The notes under the pieces were generated by a model that saw only the letters and a list, made by a program, of their open reading frames with translations, made no database searches and was not told the DNA's origin. A stretch of DNA of 64,000 bases, taken from the NCBI GenBank assembly GCA_010645155.1, contig JAAGOF010000251.1, positions 1,110,010 to 1,174,009 of the forward strand. The letters are read 5' to 3'. The position numbers and the translations under genes are program-made. This stretch comes from Tigriopus japonicus. Lineage: Eukaryota > Arthropoda > Copepoda > Harpacticoida > Harpacticidae. Numbering within the stretch: position 1 is the stretch's first letter; each line of letters begins with the position of its first letter. Shown piece by piece: positions 44,706 through 54,753 of this stretch.

Positions 44706-45273
44706 AAATTCAGAACTGCTTCCGGCGAGTATTTGCCAACGAGTGGAACAAGATGTTGCCACGTTGTCGTGGGAGATTGGGAAGCGGAGCATACGTTTTT
44801 CATTGGCGAAGTTACGAGTGTCGTGATAGGCATGGATTTCCTCTCGCAACACGACGCGAGCGTGAATGCCAGAGATGGGCTTATAACCATTGGAGGATTT
44901 CCGTTGGTCAGTCACCTGGAGGGTGAGACTGCCTTCCTAGCAGGCGTAGAGTCATCGGCGCGAGATGGAACTGATGACGTGGACCGATTAAAGGCCATTG
45001 ACATGGTAAACAGAGCAGACATGATCAAGTCTGACGATTTAGTTGAAGATATTGGTCTGCTGGACCGCAACGACGCGAGTGAACTCCCAGATGTAGTGAA
45101 GAGAATGGAGGAAGAATTTCCAAACGTCTTTCACGGCTTGGTCAGTGTGGAGTTGTGAAGCATGCAATCTGTACGGGATCTTACCCCCCTTAGGCGTTCC
45201 TAATCATCGAATGCCAATCAATCTAATGGATAAGGCTGAAGCAAACATCAAGAAGATGAAAGAAGAAGGGGTC
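44706..45273 (+). pseudogene. Element B protease remainder and linker to RT
   Basis: Continues the protease fold (SGEYLPTSGTRCCHVVVGDW, VVIGMDFLSQHDASV; the GMDFL motif is the usual second protease signature) to 45158, then a stop. Frame changes near 45155 and 45190 lead to HRMPINLMDKAEANIKKM, the segment that precedes RT in gypsy elements. At 45273 element C interrupts. Confidence 0.75.
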
Positions 45274-45457
45274 TGGTATGATTAGAATCTTGAGCTCTCG
45301 ACTCATTGATCATGTGCTCATTCCTGTTATTTGTACTTACCACCATCCCTTTAAATACGAGCAACCCGAGTCAAATCGGGGCAGAATAAACGTGTGTTCA
45401 ATTGATGATGACTTCCTCAATTCATTGAATATTATACTATTGGGATAGTTCCTTCCA
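45274..45457 (+). repeat. LTR of element C, plus orientation
   Basis: 184 bp, TGGTATG ... CCTTCCA, with TTTAAATA (about 45351) and AATAAA (about 45385) as candidate promoter and poly(A) elements. Confidence 0.85.
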
Positions 45458-45601
45458 TGGCGCATCGGATTTACAAGAACGCCTTTTCATTTGGATTTCC
45501 ACCGAAGGCCTGTGAGGCAAGGACGGACCATTTGTTAAAGTAGCTCCATCCACGACTGCACTTGAGGTTCAAGTCTAATTATCACCGTTGTTACCGTTGC
45601 C

Positions 45602-46810
45602 ATGCCACTCCAAGATATTGTGAATCCCCGTGATGAGATCGAAAAGTTAATTCGGTCTCGAAGTGCTCTTAAGGGTACCGTCACAAGGCACAAATCTAAG
45701 GCGAAAAGTTTACTTTCGACTTTTCAAGAGGGCGAGGACCCAACACATCTCGAATTAATTATGAAGAAATGGGAATCGGCATTGACCAAATATGCACTTG
45801 CTGAGGAAGCTGTTATTGCCGAATCTATGGCCGATCCCAAGGATTCTGATGAACATGATCTTGGAGATAACGAGGATCATTTTATGGCTTTCCAATGTCA
45901 AGTGATTGGACTGAGAAGAGATTATGACAAATCTGAGGAACCTTTACTGACGCCACCTGCGGATAACAATGGAATTGGGCAGGATGGAACCTCTTTTACA
46001 CAACGCAATTTACCTCGTCTTTCCGTCAATCCACCTCAAACTCTACCTGAAGACGTGGATCTTCAATTATTTTTGAAATGGAAGCCCACCTGGGACAATT
46101 ATGCGCGTCTAATGTCTCTACCCTCTCGTTCACAATCCACTCAAATATCCGTATTTTGGCAGTGTTGCTCGCCAGGGTTCTTCCGAATTGTCGAACACTC
46201 CGTTGGGATTAAGGCCGACACTGGACGAAATGTGGATGAAGTGATTGCTGCCATTACCACTCATTTGCGATCTCTTCGTAACCGTCATGTCGATATGAAA
46301 GAATTCCTTTCGATTAAACAAAAAGAAGGACAAGATTATACGAGTATTTGTAATGAAATCAAAGAGTACGGTGAATACGCAGACACTGCTAACGTCACGG
46401 AGGATCAGTTGCATATTGGGATACTCGTACAGGCCATGCACAATGAACGAGATCGGGCAAAACTGATGGCTGATAACCCAAAGACATTTGAGGACGCAAG
46501 ACGGTTTATTTTGAGCTTGGAAACTGCCCGAATTGGTGCTAAGCTCATTACGCCTTCCGATTTCCGTGTTCAAGGAAATGCGATTACCCCAACCAACAAA
46601 ATTTATGATGGCTTGGCTAACGAACATCAAGATTTTTCAACAGGAAAGTGCTTTGCCTGCAATGGACCCCGTCATCCCAAACAACAATGCCAGGCGAAAA
46701 ATTCTATTTGCGCTTCGTGTCATAGAAGAGGACATTATACTCAATTGTGTCGCAATTCTCCAATAAAGGAACATAATGGCAAAAAAAAATGGAAGGAACT
46801 ATCCCAATAG
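45602..46810 (+). CDS. Gag of element C, fused into the inverted LTR
   Basis: 402-codon frame from ATG (MPLQDIVNPRDEIEKL). It has an N-terminal helical region, a central capsid-like part (LPEDVDLQLFLKWKPTWDNY, EFLSIKQKEGQDYTSICNEI) and two C-terminal zinc knuckles, CFACNGPRHPKQQC and CASCHRRGHYTQLC. The last residues, KKKWKELSQ, come from an A-run and the first bases of the inverted LTR, so the natural C-terminus is missing. No protease or pol follows. It would encode particle protein only; expression is unknown. Confidence 0.75.
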   Translation: MPLQDIVNPRDEIEKLIRSRSALKGTVTRHKSKAKSLLSTFQEGEDPTHLELIMKKWESALTKYALAEEAVIAESMADPKDSDEHDLGDNEDHFMAFQCQVIGLRRDYDKSEEPLLTPPADNNGIGQDGTSFTQRNLPRLSVNPPQTLPEDVDLQLFLKWKPTWDNYARLMSLPSRSQSTQISVFWQCCSPGFFRIVEHSVGIKADTGRNVDEVIAAITTHLRSLRNRHVDMKEFLSIKQKEGQDYTSICNEIKEYGEYADTANVTEDQLHIGILVQAMHNERDRAKLMADNPKTFEDARRFILSLETARIGAKLITPSDFRVQGNAITPTNKIYDGLANEHQDFSTGKCFACNGPRHPKQQCQAKNSICASCHRRGHYTQLCRNSPIKEHNGKKKWKELSQ

Positions 46811-46973
46811 TATAATATTCAATGAATTGAGGAAGTCATCATCAATTGAACACACGTTTATTCTGCCCCGATTTGACTCGGGTTGCTCGTATTTAAAGGG
46901 ATGGTGGTAAGTACAAATAACAGGAATGAGCACATGATCAATGAGTCGAGAGCTCAAGATTCTAATCATACCA
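46790..46973 (-). repeat. Inverted complete LTR of element C
   Basis: 184 bp, the reverse complement of 45274-45457 with no obvious differences. Read on the minus strand it is preceded by an A/G-rich tract of about 35 bp, as a 3' LTR would be. Confidence 0.88.
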
Positions 46974-47017
46974 ACTCTTCTTTTTTTTCCTTTTTTTCTT
47001 TTTTTTTTTGGATGCCA

Positions 47018-47614
47018 TGGAAGGAACTATCCCAATAGTATAATATTCAATGAATTGAGGAAGTCATCATCAGTTGAACACACGTTTATTCTGCCCAATT
47101 CCATTGTTATCCGCAGGTGGCGTCAGTAAAGGTTCCTCAGATTTGTCATAATCTCTTCTCAGTCCAATCACTTGACATTGGAAAGCCATAAAATGATCCT
47201 CGTTATCTCCAAGATCATGTTCATTAGAATCCTTGGGATCGGCCATAGATTCGGCAATAACAGCTTCCTCAGCAAGTGCATATTTGGTCAATGCCGATTC
47301 CCATTTCTTCATAATTAATTCGAGATGTGTTGGGTCCTCGCCCTCTTGAAAAGTCGAAAGTAAACTTTTCGCCTTAGATTTGTGCCTTGTGACGGTACCC
47401 TTAAGAGCACTTCGAGACCGAATTAACTTTTCGATCTCATCACGGGGATTCACAATATCTTGGAGTGGCATGGCAACGGTAACAACGGTGATAATTAGAC
47501 TTGAACCTCAAGTGCAGTCGTGGATGGAGCTACTTTAACAAATGGTCCGTCCTTGCCTCACAGGCCTTCGGTGGAAATCCAAATGAAAAGGCGTTCTTGT
47601 AAATCCGATGCGCC
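47018..47614 (-). pseudogene. Inverted, internally deleted gag copy of element C
   Basis: On the minus strand: primer site and leader, then the gag start (47471) identical to the plus copy for about 125 codons except D-to-N at one site. It then joins directly the R-side part of the LTR (47096-47018). The join lies in GGGCAG, which exists at the gag breakpoint (near 45975 in the plus copy) and in the LTR. This is the signature of template switching during reverse transcription. Confidence 0.8.
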
Positions 47615-47616
47615 AT

Positions 47617-48396
47617 GGAATTGAGGAATTGAGGAAAAGCCACACTGAATGTAGCTTTCCTATTGTGTTGGTGAGAAAGAAGAATGGAGATGTGCGCGTG
47701 GCGATCGATTATCGAAAGCTGAATGAAGTTTCCCGTAAAGACGCGTTCCCCTTGCCCCGAGTTGATGAATCAATCGAGGAATTAAGGGGTGCAAAAGTGT
47801 ACTCCACGCTGGACTGCAATCAAGGCTATTACCAAATGGGGATGGAAGAAGAAGACATTCCCAAGACGGCGTTTAAGTTTCGGGGTGAATTATTGGAATC
47901 CGCCCGCATGCCATTTGGCCTAGCATCAGCTCCAGCCACATTCTGTCTCGCGATGAGGAAGATTTTTGCCGGGGAACGCAATATTACCGTGTACTTTGAC
48001 GACATCTGCGTTCACTCGACTTCGATGGAGGAGCATGAGGAAGATTTAAGAAGATGTCTCGGCCTTCTGAATAGAGCGGGATTGACGTTGAACTTAGAAA
48101 AGTGTCGTTTCTTCACAAAGCAAATTGAGTTCTTGGGATATGAAATTTCGGAAAACTTGGTCAGGCCATTGAAGTCCAAGATTCAAGCCATCGCTGAATT
48201 ATCTATCCCGCAAGATATCAAGGAATTGCGTCGATTTCTGGGAATGACCGGATACTATCGAAATTTGGTGGAATCCTATGCCCAAGTAGCTCAACCTTTG
48301 TTTGAACTACTCAAAGCAAACGTTCCATTCAAATGGGGCAGTGAGCAAACGAAGGCATTTCAAGACATAAAGAAGGCCCTAGTGAACGACGCCTGT
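47617..48396 (+). pseudogene. Element B reverse transcriptase
   Basis: In-frame piece with the full RT palm: FPIVLVRKKNGDVRVAIDYR, KLNEV, YSTLDCNQGYYQM, FKFRGELLESARMPFGLASA, the catalytic box VYFDDICVHS (about 47990-48020) and FLGYEIS, then the connection domain to QDIKKALVNDAC. The frame is open throughout, but it is cut at 48396 by element D and begins after element C, so no intact protein is encoded here. Confidence 0.85.
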
Positions 48397-49263
48397 ATGG
48401 ACATTAATCCACACGCACTTTCCTCTCGGAAGGGTGACCATAATTTGCGTATCAAAATTGTGTTTAATGTGACTCACGTTAGTCACACTCATTTCTCGCG
48501 AAACAACAAAATGTTTCTGATTTCCATATGAGATTGCTTCTGAGTGACCTCTTGGAGGATCTTGAGCATGGATAGAACTACAGACAGTTCAAAAAGTGTC
48601 AATAAGCCAAAAGAGTGTAAGTTAATTAATATATGATTTCATTCATGACACGTTCTTGTATGGTCAGTTAACAGATAACGGGATTTTGGTATTCAAAATA
48701 TTCAAAAAAACAGGAAAAGGTCACCTTATATAGCATGGACAGCCAAGCAGGAAGTTAAGGGAGGATGTTAGGTTTAAAAAGCTTGACTGTTACAGGTTGA
48801 CAAATTAGATTAGAAATCTCAAAAGTTCTCGTAGAAATGGAGTGAAAACAATACAAAATGCAAAGGTACTTAGAATGGTTCCAAGAATCATGATTTTAAT
48901 GCCAGCAAAAATGAAGAGAAGCCAATGCAGGATCAACCGTATTTAGTTTCCCATTCCTTATTTCCTAAAAATTATACAGTCTTTTTCACTTTTAATCTTT
49001 TCAAACCCAACACCTTAACTTTAACTACATGTTTGGCTGTCCATACTACTTCAGGTGTCCCTTTCTTAAAATAGACGACGTACGTGTGCTAGAGGAAAGG
49101 ACGACCTTTCCTCTAGGTCTGTTCAGGTAAAAGATAACCGTCACATTTTGTTTTTGTTTCGCTCGAATTGAGTGTGACTAAAGTGGGTCAGATTGAATAC
49201 AATTTTGATATGCAAATTATGGCTACCCTTCCGAGAGGAAAGTGCGTGTGGATTAATGTCCAT
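48397..49263. mobile_element. Long-TIR non-autonomous element D with 12-bp target duplication
   Basis: 867 bp with inverted termini of about 118 bp (from ATGGACATTAATCCACACGC inwards, roughly 85-90 percent alike). Flanked by a perfect 12-bp duplication AACGACGCCTGT (48385-48396, 49264-49275); the reading frame of B continues exactly if one copy is discounted. The centre is AT-rich without a coding frame. Long termini plus a long duplication recall Mutator-like elements (usually 9-11 bp), but 12 bp is outside the usual size. Confidence 0.85.
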
Positions 49264-49275
49264 AACGACGCCTGT

Positions 49276-50943
49276 AGAAGAATGCCAGACTTTGACAAGT
49301 CTTTTGTGGTTAAAACCGACGCAAGTATGATTGGAGTGGGAGCAGTTTTGCTTCAAGAAGAAGTTGGAGGGAGAGTGGTGATCGAATATGCCTCCAAAAA
49401 GTTTTCTGATGTGGAAAAGAGATACCCCGTTATAGAACAAGAGGCATTAGCAATCATGTTTGCCCTAGACAGATGGCGCCACTTCCTATTGGGACGAAAA
49501 TTTTTACTTCAAACGGATCATAAACCATTGGCTTGGCTCCAAAGCAAAAAGGATTGTCGTGGTAAATTGGGGAGATGGGCTCTGCGACTGGCTGAACTTG
49601 ATTTTGAAGTGGAACACATCCCGGGAAGTGCCAATGATGATGGAGATTGTTTATCGAAGGCAGCAGTTGCTCAGATTTCTTCGGGGATCGAAGTCCTGAG
49701 GAGAGAACAAACAAAAGATGAAGAGATTCGAGAAATGGCCGAAGTCCAACCCAACAAGTTTCGATGGGTAGATGGGACGTTATTCTACGATTGTGATGAA
49801 AGACTGTGTGTTGTGGTTCCCCGGGCGATTAGAGCACAGGTGTGGGAAGAACTGCACCTGAAGTTGGGTCATGCAGGTCCCAAAAAGGTGATGGAGTGTG
49901 CTAGAACTCGATTCTTTTGGCCAAAGATGAGCAATGACATCAAGAAGTGGGCGAAAAGTTGTGTTCAATGCGCAACTCACAAAGATTTATTGCCTGTCCC
50001 ACCTCCTGCTCCCATGATAGCTGTCGATGATAGTTTTGTCGAACCCTTCCAGAAAATATCTATTGACGTCATGGGGCCACTTCCTCCGTCGGAGGGGTTC
50101 AAATATATTCTAGTGGCAATGGACTCTTTTACCAAGTGGACGGAAGCAAAACCCGTGCAAGCATTGGGTGGAGCAGTGTTGGTGGATTGGATTCGAGAAG
50201 ACATTGTGGCAAGATATGGGGTACCGTGTGAAATTGTGTTGGATCAAGGGTCTGATATGGAATCTCGAGTGTTCAAGGAGTTTCTCGACAGATTGGGAAC
50301 AAAAACACATTTCATCACACCATACCACCATCAAGCTAATCCTATAGAGCGGTTCAATCGCTCATTGATGAACTTGTTGCGAGTCATGGTAAAGGAGGAC
50401 CAAAGTGATTGGGCAAAGGTTCTCCCAAGCGCATTGATGGCATACCGAGCTACGTTGCATGAGGCCATTGGGATGTCGCCACATGAAGCTCTGTTTGGAA
50501 GAAGAATGCGATTACCAATTGATTTGAAGTTGGGAGTGAACAAGTCAAATTTCATTGATTTCAATGGACTTCATCAACATATCATGGATTGCCGAGCAAG
50601 CGTTCGGGAACAGTTGAAGAAGGCGGCGATCAAGAGAAAAAACGAGTATGATAAGAAACTCAAAACGAAAGCATCGGTATACACAGTTGGAAGTTTAGTT
50701 TACATGAAGAAGTTTCAATATGGGAAAGGTGCAACGAAAAAATTAGCACAACAATGGGATGGCCCTTTCAAGATTGTCCAATTCGCTGGGGAAGTGAATG
50801 TGCTAATTGAAGGTGAACAAGGAAAGACGAAACTTGTCCACGTCAATTTAGTGAAACCGGCTGAACCTGAGTTAGAAGAAGTGACATTGGGACAATTACG
50901 TGGACGAGGACGACCAAGGAAGGGATCATGCAAGAACAGTTAA
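49276..50943 (+). pseudogene. Element B RNase H and integrase
   Basis: In-frame continuation of the RT piece. RNase H: VVKTDASMIGVGAVLLQ, QEALAIMFALDRWRHFL, LQTDHKPLAWL. Integrase: HHCC zinc region (LKLGHAGPKKV ... CARTRFFWPKM ... SCVQCATHK), catalytic D in SIDVMGPL (about 50060), D in VLDQGSDMES (about 50240) and E in HHQANPIERFNRSL (about 50345). The C-terminus has YTVGSLVYMKKF and QQWDGPFKIVQ, a GPY/F-type module, then a basic GRGRPRKG tail that resembles an AT-hook. The frame is open to 50943. Confidence 0.87.
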
Positions 50944-50973
50944 TTTTTTGAGTCTTTCAGACTGGTGTGGGGG

Positions 50974-51062
50974 TGTAGCTTCTGCGTTCCGCTTTTTACC
51001 TAATTTACTCAAGAATGTTACGTTTCTATGTCAAATCGAGAATAAAGCTAGTTCAAGCTATA
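50974..51062 (+). repeat. 3' LTR of element B
   Basis: 89 bp, identical to 35493-35581, preceded by GGTGTGGGGG and followed by CTTT. Confidence 0.87.
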
Positions 51063-52396
51063 CTTTACAATTTCTCAATTGTAGCCAAAATCGAAAATAA
51101 AAAGTGTAAAAAAAAGGCGAAAAGTGCAAAAAGGCAGAAAAGTGGGTTTATGTTACCAAAAATCTTTTTACACTATTTGCCCGTCCTATAATTATAAGAC
51201 TTTACACATGAGGTGACAGAGAATAGGGCATGGTTTCCCCTTAACCAAGAAGCACTGGAATCATTGAGTGGGAGGCTAGCAATGAGAATAATGATTTCCA
51301 GTAAGAACAATTCAATTACGTTCTTCTACAAATGAGACCTTGCATATTTTGACAAGAATACGTATTTCAATTTTCAGCTCAATCGAACGTCGGAGACAAA
51401 AGTTATGCTCACTCAAAATTCAGTGCAAGTCTTACCGATAATGAATGAACTAGCCCTTTTGTGGTAATCGTTTTACCACAAAAGGGCGAGTTCATTCATT
51501 CTATGCTCTCTGCAGTACATCAGTTTGAGAAGGCATAACTTTTCACTCCGCACGTAGTAGCCAAGTCAAAGCAAGGATCTCCTGAAATTAGGCGCAAAAA
51601 ATGCCCAATGAGTTTGCAATGCTAACCTCTACATTGTGACGAAAAAAACTAATTACTTAGTTGTAAAATTTTGAGTTTTTTATGTTTAAACATTTTTGGT
51701 CCGTCTCCCTGAGACTTTTGACCACATTTTGTCACAATTTTCGATACCCTGGCGTTTCCACCAATCAGAGGACAGAATGACTCCTTGGTTTTCAAAATAA
51801 CGCGCTAATCGTATTTGCCATCCAAATTATGGTTAGAAATGTGGATATGTGACGAAACTTTGAACACACTTTAAGGGAATGGAAGCCGGTATTTTCATTC
51901 AGTTTTAATTTCATAGCTCACAAGTCATATCAATGTGAAGTTATTGATTGTTTTGCATTCTACCAACACCAGTAAGCATAATGTGGACCATAAATGCCTT
52001 CATATAGGGTGCTACCAAGGATAAGCAATGACATAATTTGATATACAATTATCCGCTTATCCATTTCGTATTTATAATAAGTTTTTGCCTAATTTTTTGA
52101 GACAGACAAAATTAGTGATCATTTGAAAAAAGCTTTTAACCTTTTTATGCAAAGCAATCCTTCAGTTTTGATGCGACAACACTAATAATCCTATATAAGT
52201 AGGTTTTTTAGACCCCAAATATCCTTCATATATCTCAACGTTTTGTAGCTTTTGTCACACTTTCAAAATAAAAACTCATGTGATTGGTAGTTCATAAAGA
52301 AATAATTGTCTATGTCAGTTTTTGACTTAAGGCAAACAAAAGAGTAAAAAAATCAGAGTGAAAGGTGGATAAACATCGAGCACTCACTTAGCGTGA
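51063..52396. other. Non-coding gap right of element B
   Basis: No gene supported. The only notable item is the hairpin at 51440-51500. Confidence 0.4.
51440..51500. repeat. Near-perfect 28-bp-arm hairpin
   Basis: Arms 51440-51467 and 51473-51500 pair at 27 of 28 positions around a 5-base loop TCGTT. Possible small-RNA hairpin or the core of a fold-back MITE; direction of transcription, if any, is unknown. Confidence 0.85.
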
Positions 52397-52537
52397 AGAC
52401 CATTGAAATCGAGAACACTTCGCCAAAGATTCGTCTTGTAACAAGGGTTGGAAATTTCTTTCACTTCGTATTGGTCCCAGGTCATCTTATATTCGCAATG
52501 TAAAGCCTCATGAGCTTGCTCGGCATACAAGTGCATG

Positions 52538-53296
52538 CAGGGTGGGCATTTTTCGACATCGAGAGCATTTTGGACACCCTAGTGTCCAAAAGTGTCCAAA
52601 AATACCCAGAAGGTGTCCAAAAATCCCCAGAAGGTGTCCAAAAATCCCCAGGGGGTGTCCAAAAATCCCCAAAAGATGTCAATAAGTGTCCAAAAGTCCA
52701 ACAAACGTAAAAGAAAATTGTACAAATCAGACGAAAAACCAGTTACACTGCATAAGTAATTGAATTCTAAAGAATACATGGTTGTGTACTTAAACAAAAA
52801 TAATTATATTAATGGGAACATTACTTGGAGAAATAAACTTTGCCATGATAACTTGTTAGCACACATCATAGCACACTTCATGTTTAACATGAAGTGTGCT
52901 ATGAGCGTGTTATTAGTAGTCCCAGTCTCACATTCGTTTGTTCGTTCATTCCTTCAGTCGATCATTCTTTCCCACATTTTGGACGATGCTCGGTGGTCAA
53001 ATGAAAAGAGTGGAAAGTTCAAATGTCCAGTTTGGCCTTCAAGTTATTGGCTCATTTAATGTATTAAGTGTATGTTTCTTATGCTGAATTGACTTATTCT
53101 TGCTTAGATTTCGTCAAGTGACGTTTATTTTGGAGAGAAAGTTTGTAGAATGTTATTCTAAAAATGTTTTTAACCATTATTTTTCGAATTCCTATTTTTG
53201 GACACTCCTATTTTTGGACAGCCTTATTTTTGGACACTTTTGGACACCTTTTGGACAGGGGTGGACAAAATGTCCAAAAATCAAATGCCCACCCTG
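52538..53296. mobile_element. hAT-like MITE F2
   Basis: Perfect inverted termini CAGGGTGGGCATTT / AAATGCCCACCCTG and a perfect 8-bp duplication AGTGCATG (52530-52537, 53297-53304). Opposite orientation to F1, with which it shares termini, the GTGTCCAAAAA subterminal motifs and much of the interior; it is 476 bp shorter and lacks the 10-bp array. The coding frame of the surrounding gene resumes across it. Confidence 0.92.
52867..52903. repeat. Perfect palindrome inside F2
   Basis: 37 bp with 18-bp arms (CATAGCACACTTCATGTT and its complement) around a single base. The corresponding sequence of F1 (about 31170-31205) has only one arm well preserved. Confidence 0.9.
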
Positions 53297-54753
53297 AGTG
53301 CATGTGCTTGCTTCCACGGCTGGTCACAAAATCCACCAAATGATCCACTATCAGGTGTACTTTGGGGATGGCGGGTAGAGCACAAGATCTCCAAGCATTT
53401 TCAAACTTGGACACCGCATCTCTTAAGTGGACTTGGACGAGGTCCTTCGAAAATTCCTTATTCAATTGGTTGAAGATTTGAAAAACAACTACATAACGGT
53501 GTCCGTCTTCGGCTTGCTTGATTTTGATGAGTGCATCTTCCAATCCATCCACATTCTTCAACACATGGCAGAGCGCAGACATCAATGACTCGGGTGGATG
53601 GAGGAAGATGGCGAAGAATTAATGGCTCACGTTGTACGGATCGGAAGTCCTTGGCTTTTGCATTGGGAGTTCTTGAGAAGTGCTCATAGTCCGTGATGAA
53701 GTGACCTAGAGTCCGATGTTCGGCACGCCTTTCACTCTACTGACCGTTGCTCCAAAAGCAATAAATGCAAGGATAGGTGCTTTTGTGGTTCCCAAGCCCA
53801 AACACAATGTTATAACATTTCAAATCTTGACTGTATAGTTGTTCCACATTGTTGCTGAAATTCAGGTTCAACTTTGACAGCAAGATTCGAATGGATTCAT
53901 AAGATTCCTTCATTGGAGCAATGGCAAGTATAAAAGTCTTTATGACCCCTGATGTTGAAAATGGGCTTCGCTTGTGAGTTGGATTTTTCAACACCAAATT
54001 TCCACTGATCTTTAGAAATCCTTTGCCCTCATCAATCGACAATCGTAGGAAAATATCTTCATTTGTGATTCCGCTTTCAATTACAATTGAGCGAATGAAC
54101 TCCTCTGGATTATTGCAAAATATCACGGGGAATGAGCCCTTTTGAGGAAGCTTTTCAACTGAATGATCAAAAAAGTTTTTACTGGTTGTTGGCTACTGTG
54201 AGCGCTTTGTACAATCCGGATTCGACATCAACATCTGACCGCACTCCTTGTGCCACTTTCAGGAGGGTCCTGCTACTCATGTCAGTGTTGGTTTTAATCT
54301 GGAGGAGTGTCTTGACCTCGAGCTTGGGTTTCTCGCATATGGCTTTCATTTCAGGCGCTAAGGCAACGTGAGTAGGTAATCCGGATGAGGCTAGACATAG
54401 AGGTTCATTCTGGCGGCTTTTCTCCACCAAAATGGACCTCGTTACTTGCTCTAGAGTCTTGTTGGGAATGAGCTTCCGCACATTTGATTGCAGGCTTCGT
54501 TGAGGGCATGGATGTTTGCATCCAGGGTATGCGCATGCCCCCATCCCTTCGTGGACCTTACTCTGAAAGGCTACCCTGACCAGAGGTCAGTTTTTTGAAC
54601 GTACTATCTCGTACACAGGGCGGATATTAGGAAATTTTTGTTGGACGAGTTACAGCTGTTGAAGAGCAAAGGTTGCATGTGAAAACTTGATATTTCCGAA
54701 GATTATTACTTAAGTTGTGCCCAAACAAACAACAAGTGACCCTGACTTCAACT

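Larger units (their letters stand above)
45274..47616. mobile_element. LTR element C, rearranged with inverted halves
   Basis: A 184-bp LTR (45274-45457), primer binding site TGGCGCATCGG, leader and a 402-codon gag lie on the plus strand. They are followed by a complete inverted LTR (46790-46973), a purine-rich tract seen from the minus strand (46974-47008), a partial inverted LTR (47018-47096) and an inverted copy of the gag start and leader (47471-47070 and on to about 47614). No pol is present. The host frame of B reads straight across the two outer edges without a visible duplication. The right edge, near 47616, is uncertain because TTGAGGAA occurs in both C and B. Confidence 0.8.
35493..51062 (+). 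mobile_element. Ty3/gypsy element B, split by five nested insertions
   Basis: Bounded by two identical 89-bp LTRs (35493-35581 and 50974-51062; start TGTAGCTT, end AAGCTATA) and a 4-bp duplication CTTT (35489-35492, 51063-51066). A likely primer binding site TGGTGGCAGCGGTGAG follows the 5' LTR, and a G-rich tract precedes the 3' LTR. Order on the plus strand: leader, gag, protease, RT, RNase H, integrase. Guests: A (36788-41751), E (about 41881-42085), hAT (42926-44697), C (45274-about 47616), D (48397-49263). Removing guests leaves about 5.4 kb, normal for gypsy. Frameshifts in gag near 42230 and near 45155 and 45190 show it is dead. Confidence 0.9.
52397..54562 (-). pseudogene. Unrecognised transposase-like gene, broken and split by MITE F2
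   Basis: Minus-strand frames in order: 54562-54179 (ACAYPGCKHPCPQR, LPTHVALAPEMKAICEKPKL), 54126-53737 (FLRLSIDEGKGFLKISGNL, LKCYNIVFGLGNHKSTYPC, IYCFW), 53736-53586 (ERRAEHRTLGHFITDYEHF) and 53585-53305 (VHLIVDHLVDFVTSR). After F2 the last piece is 52529-52397 (YAEQAHEALHCEYKMTWDQY, SVLDFNGLHA), ending at a GTGAGT donor-like site. Breaks: a one-base shift near 54165, a TAG after NGQ near 53737, another shift near 53600, and F2. Start may follow the TTTCAG near 54563. Acidic SIDEGKG, a CxxC and the EQAxEALH motif recall a dispersed transposase-like family, but I cannot name it. Confidence 0.65.

Noticed and set aside
54126..54179. Mini-intron between the first two pieces of the transposase-like gene
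   Set aside because: A GTAAAA ... TTCAG pair would give an intron of about 24 nt, too short to splice; a one-base shift is likelier.
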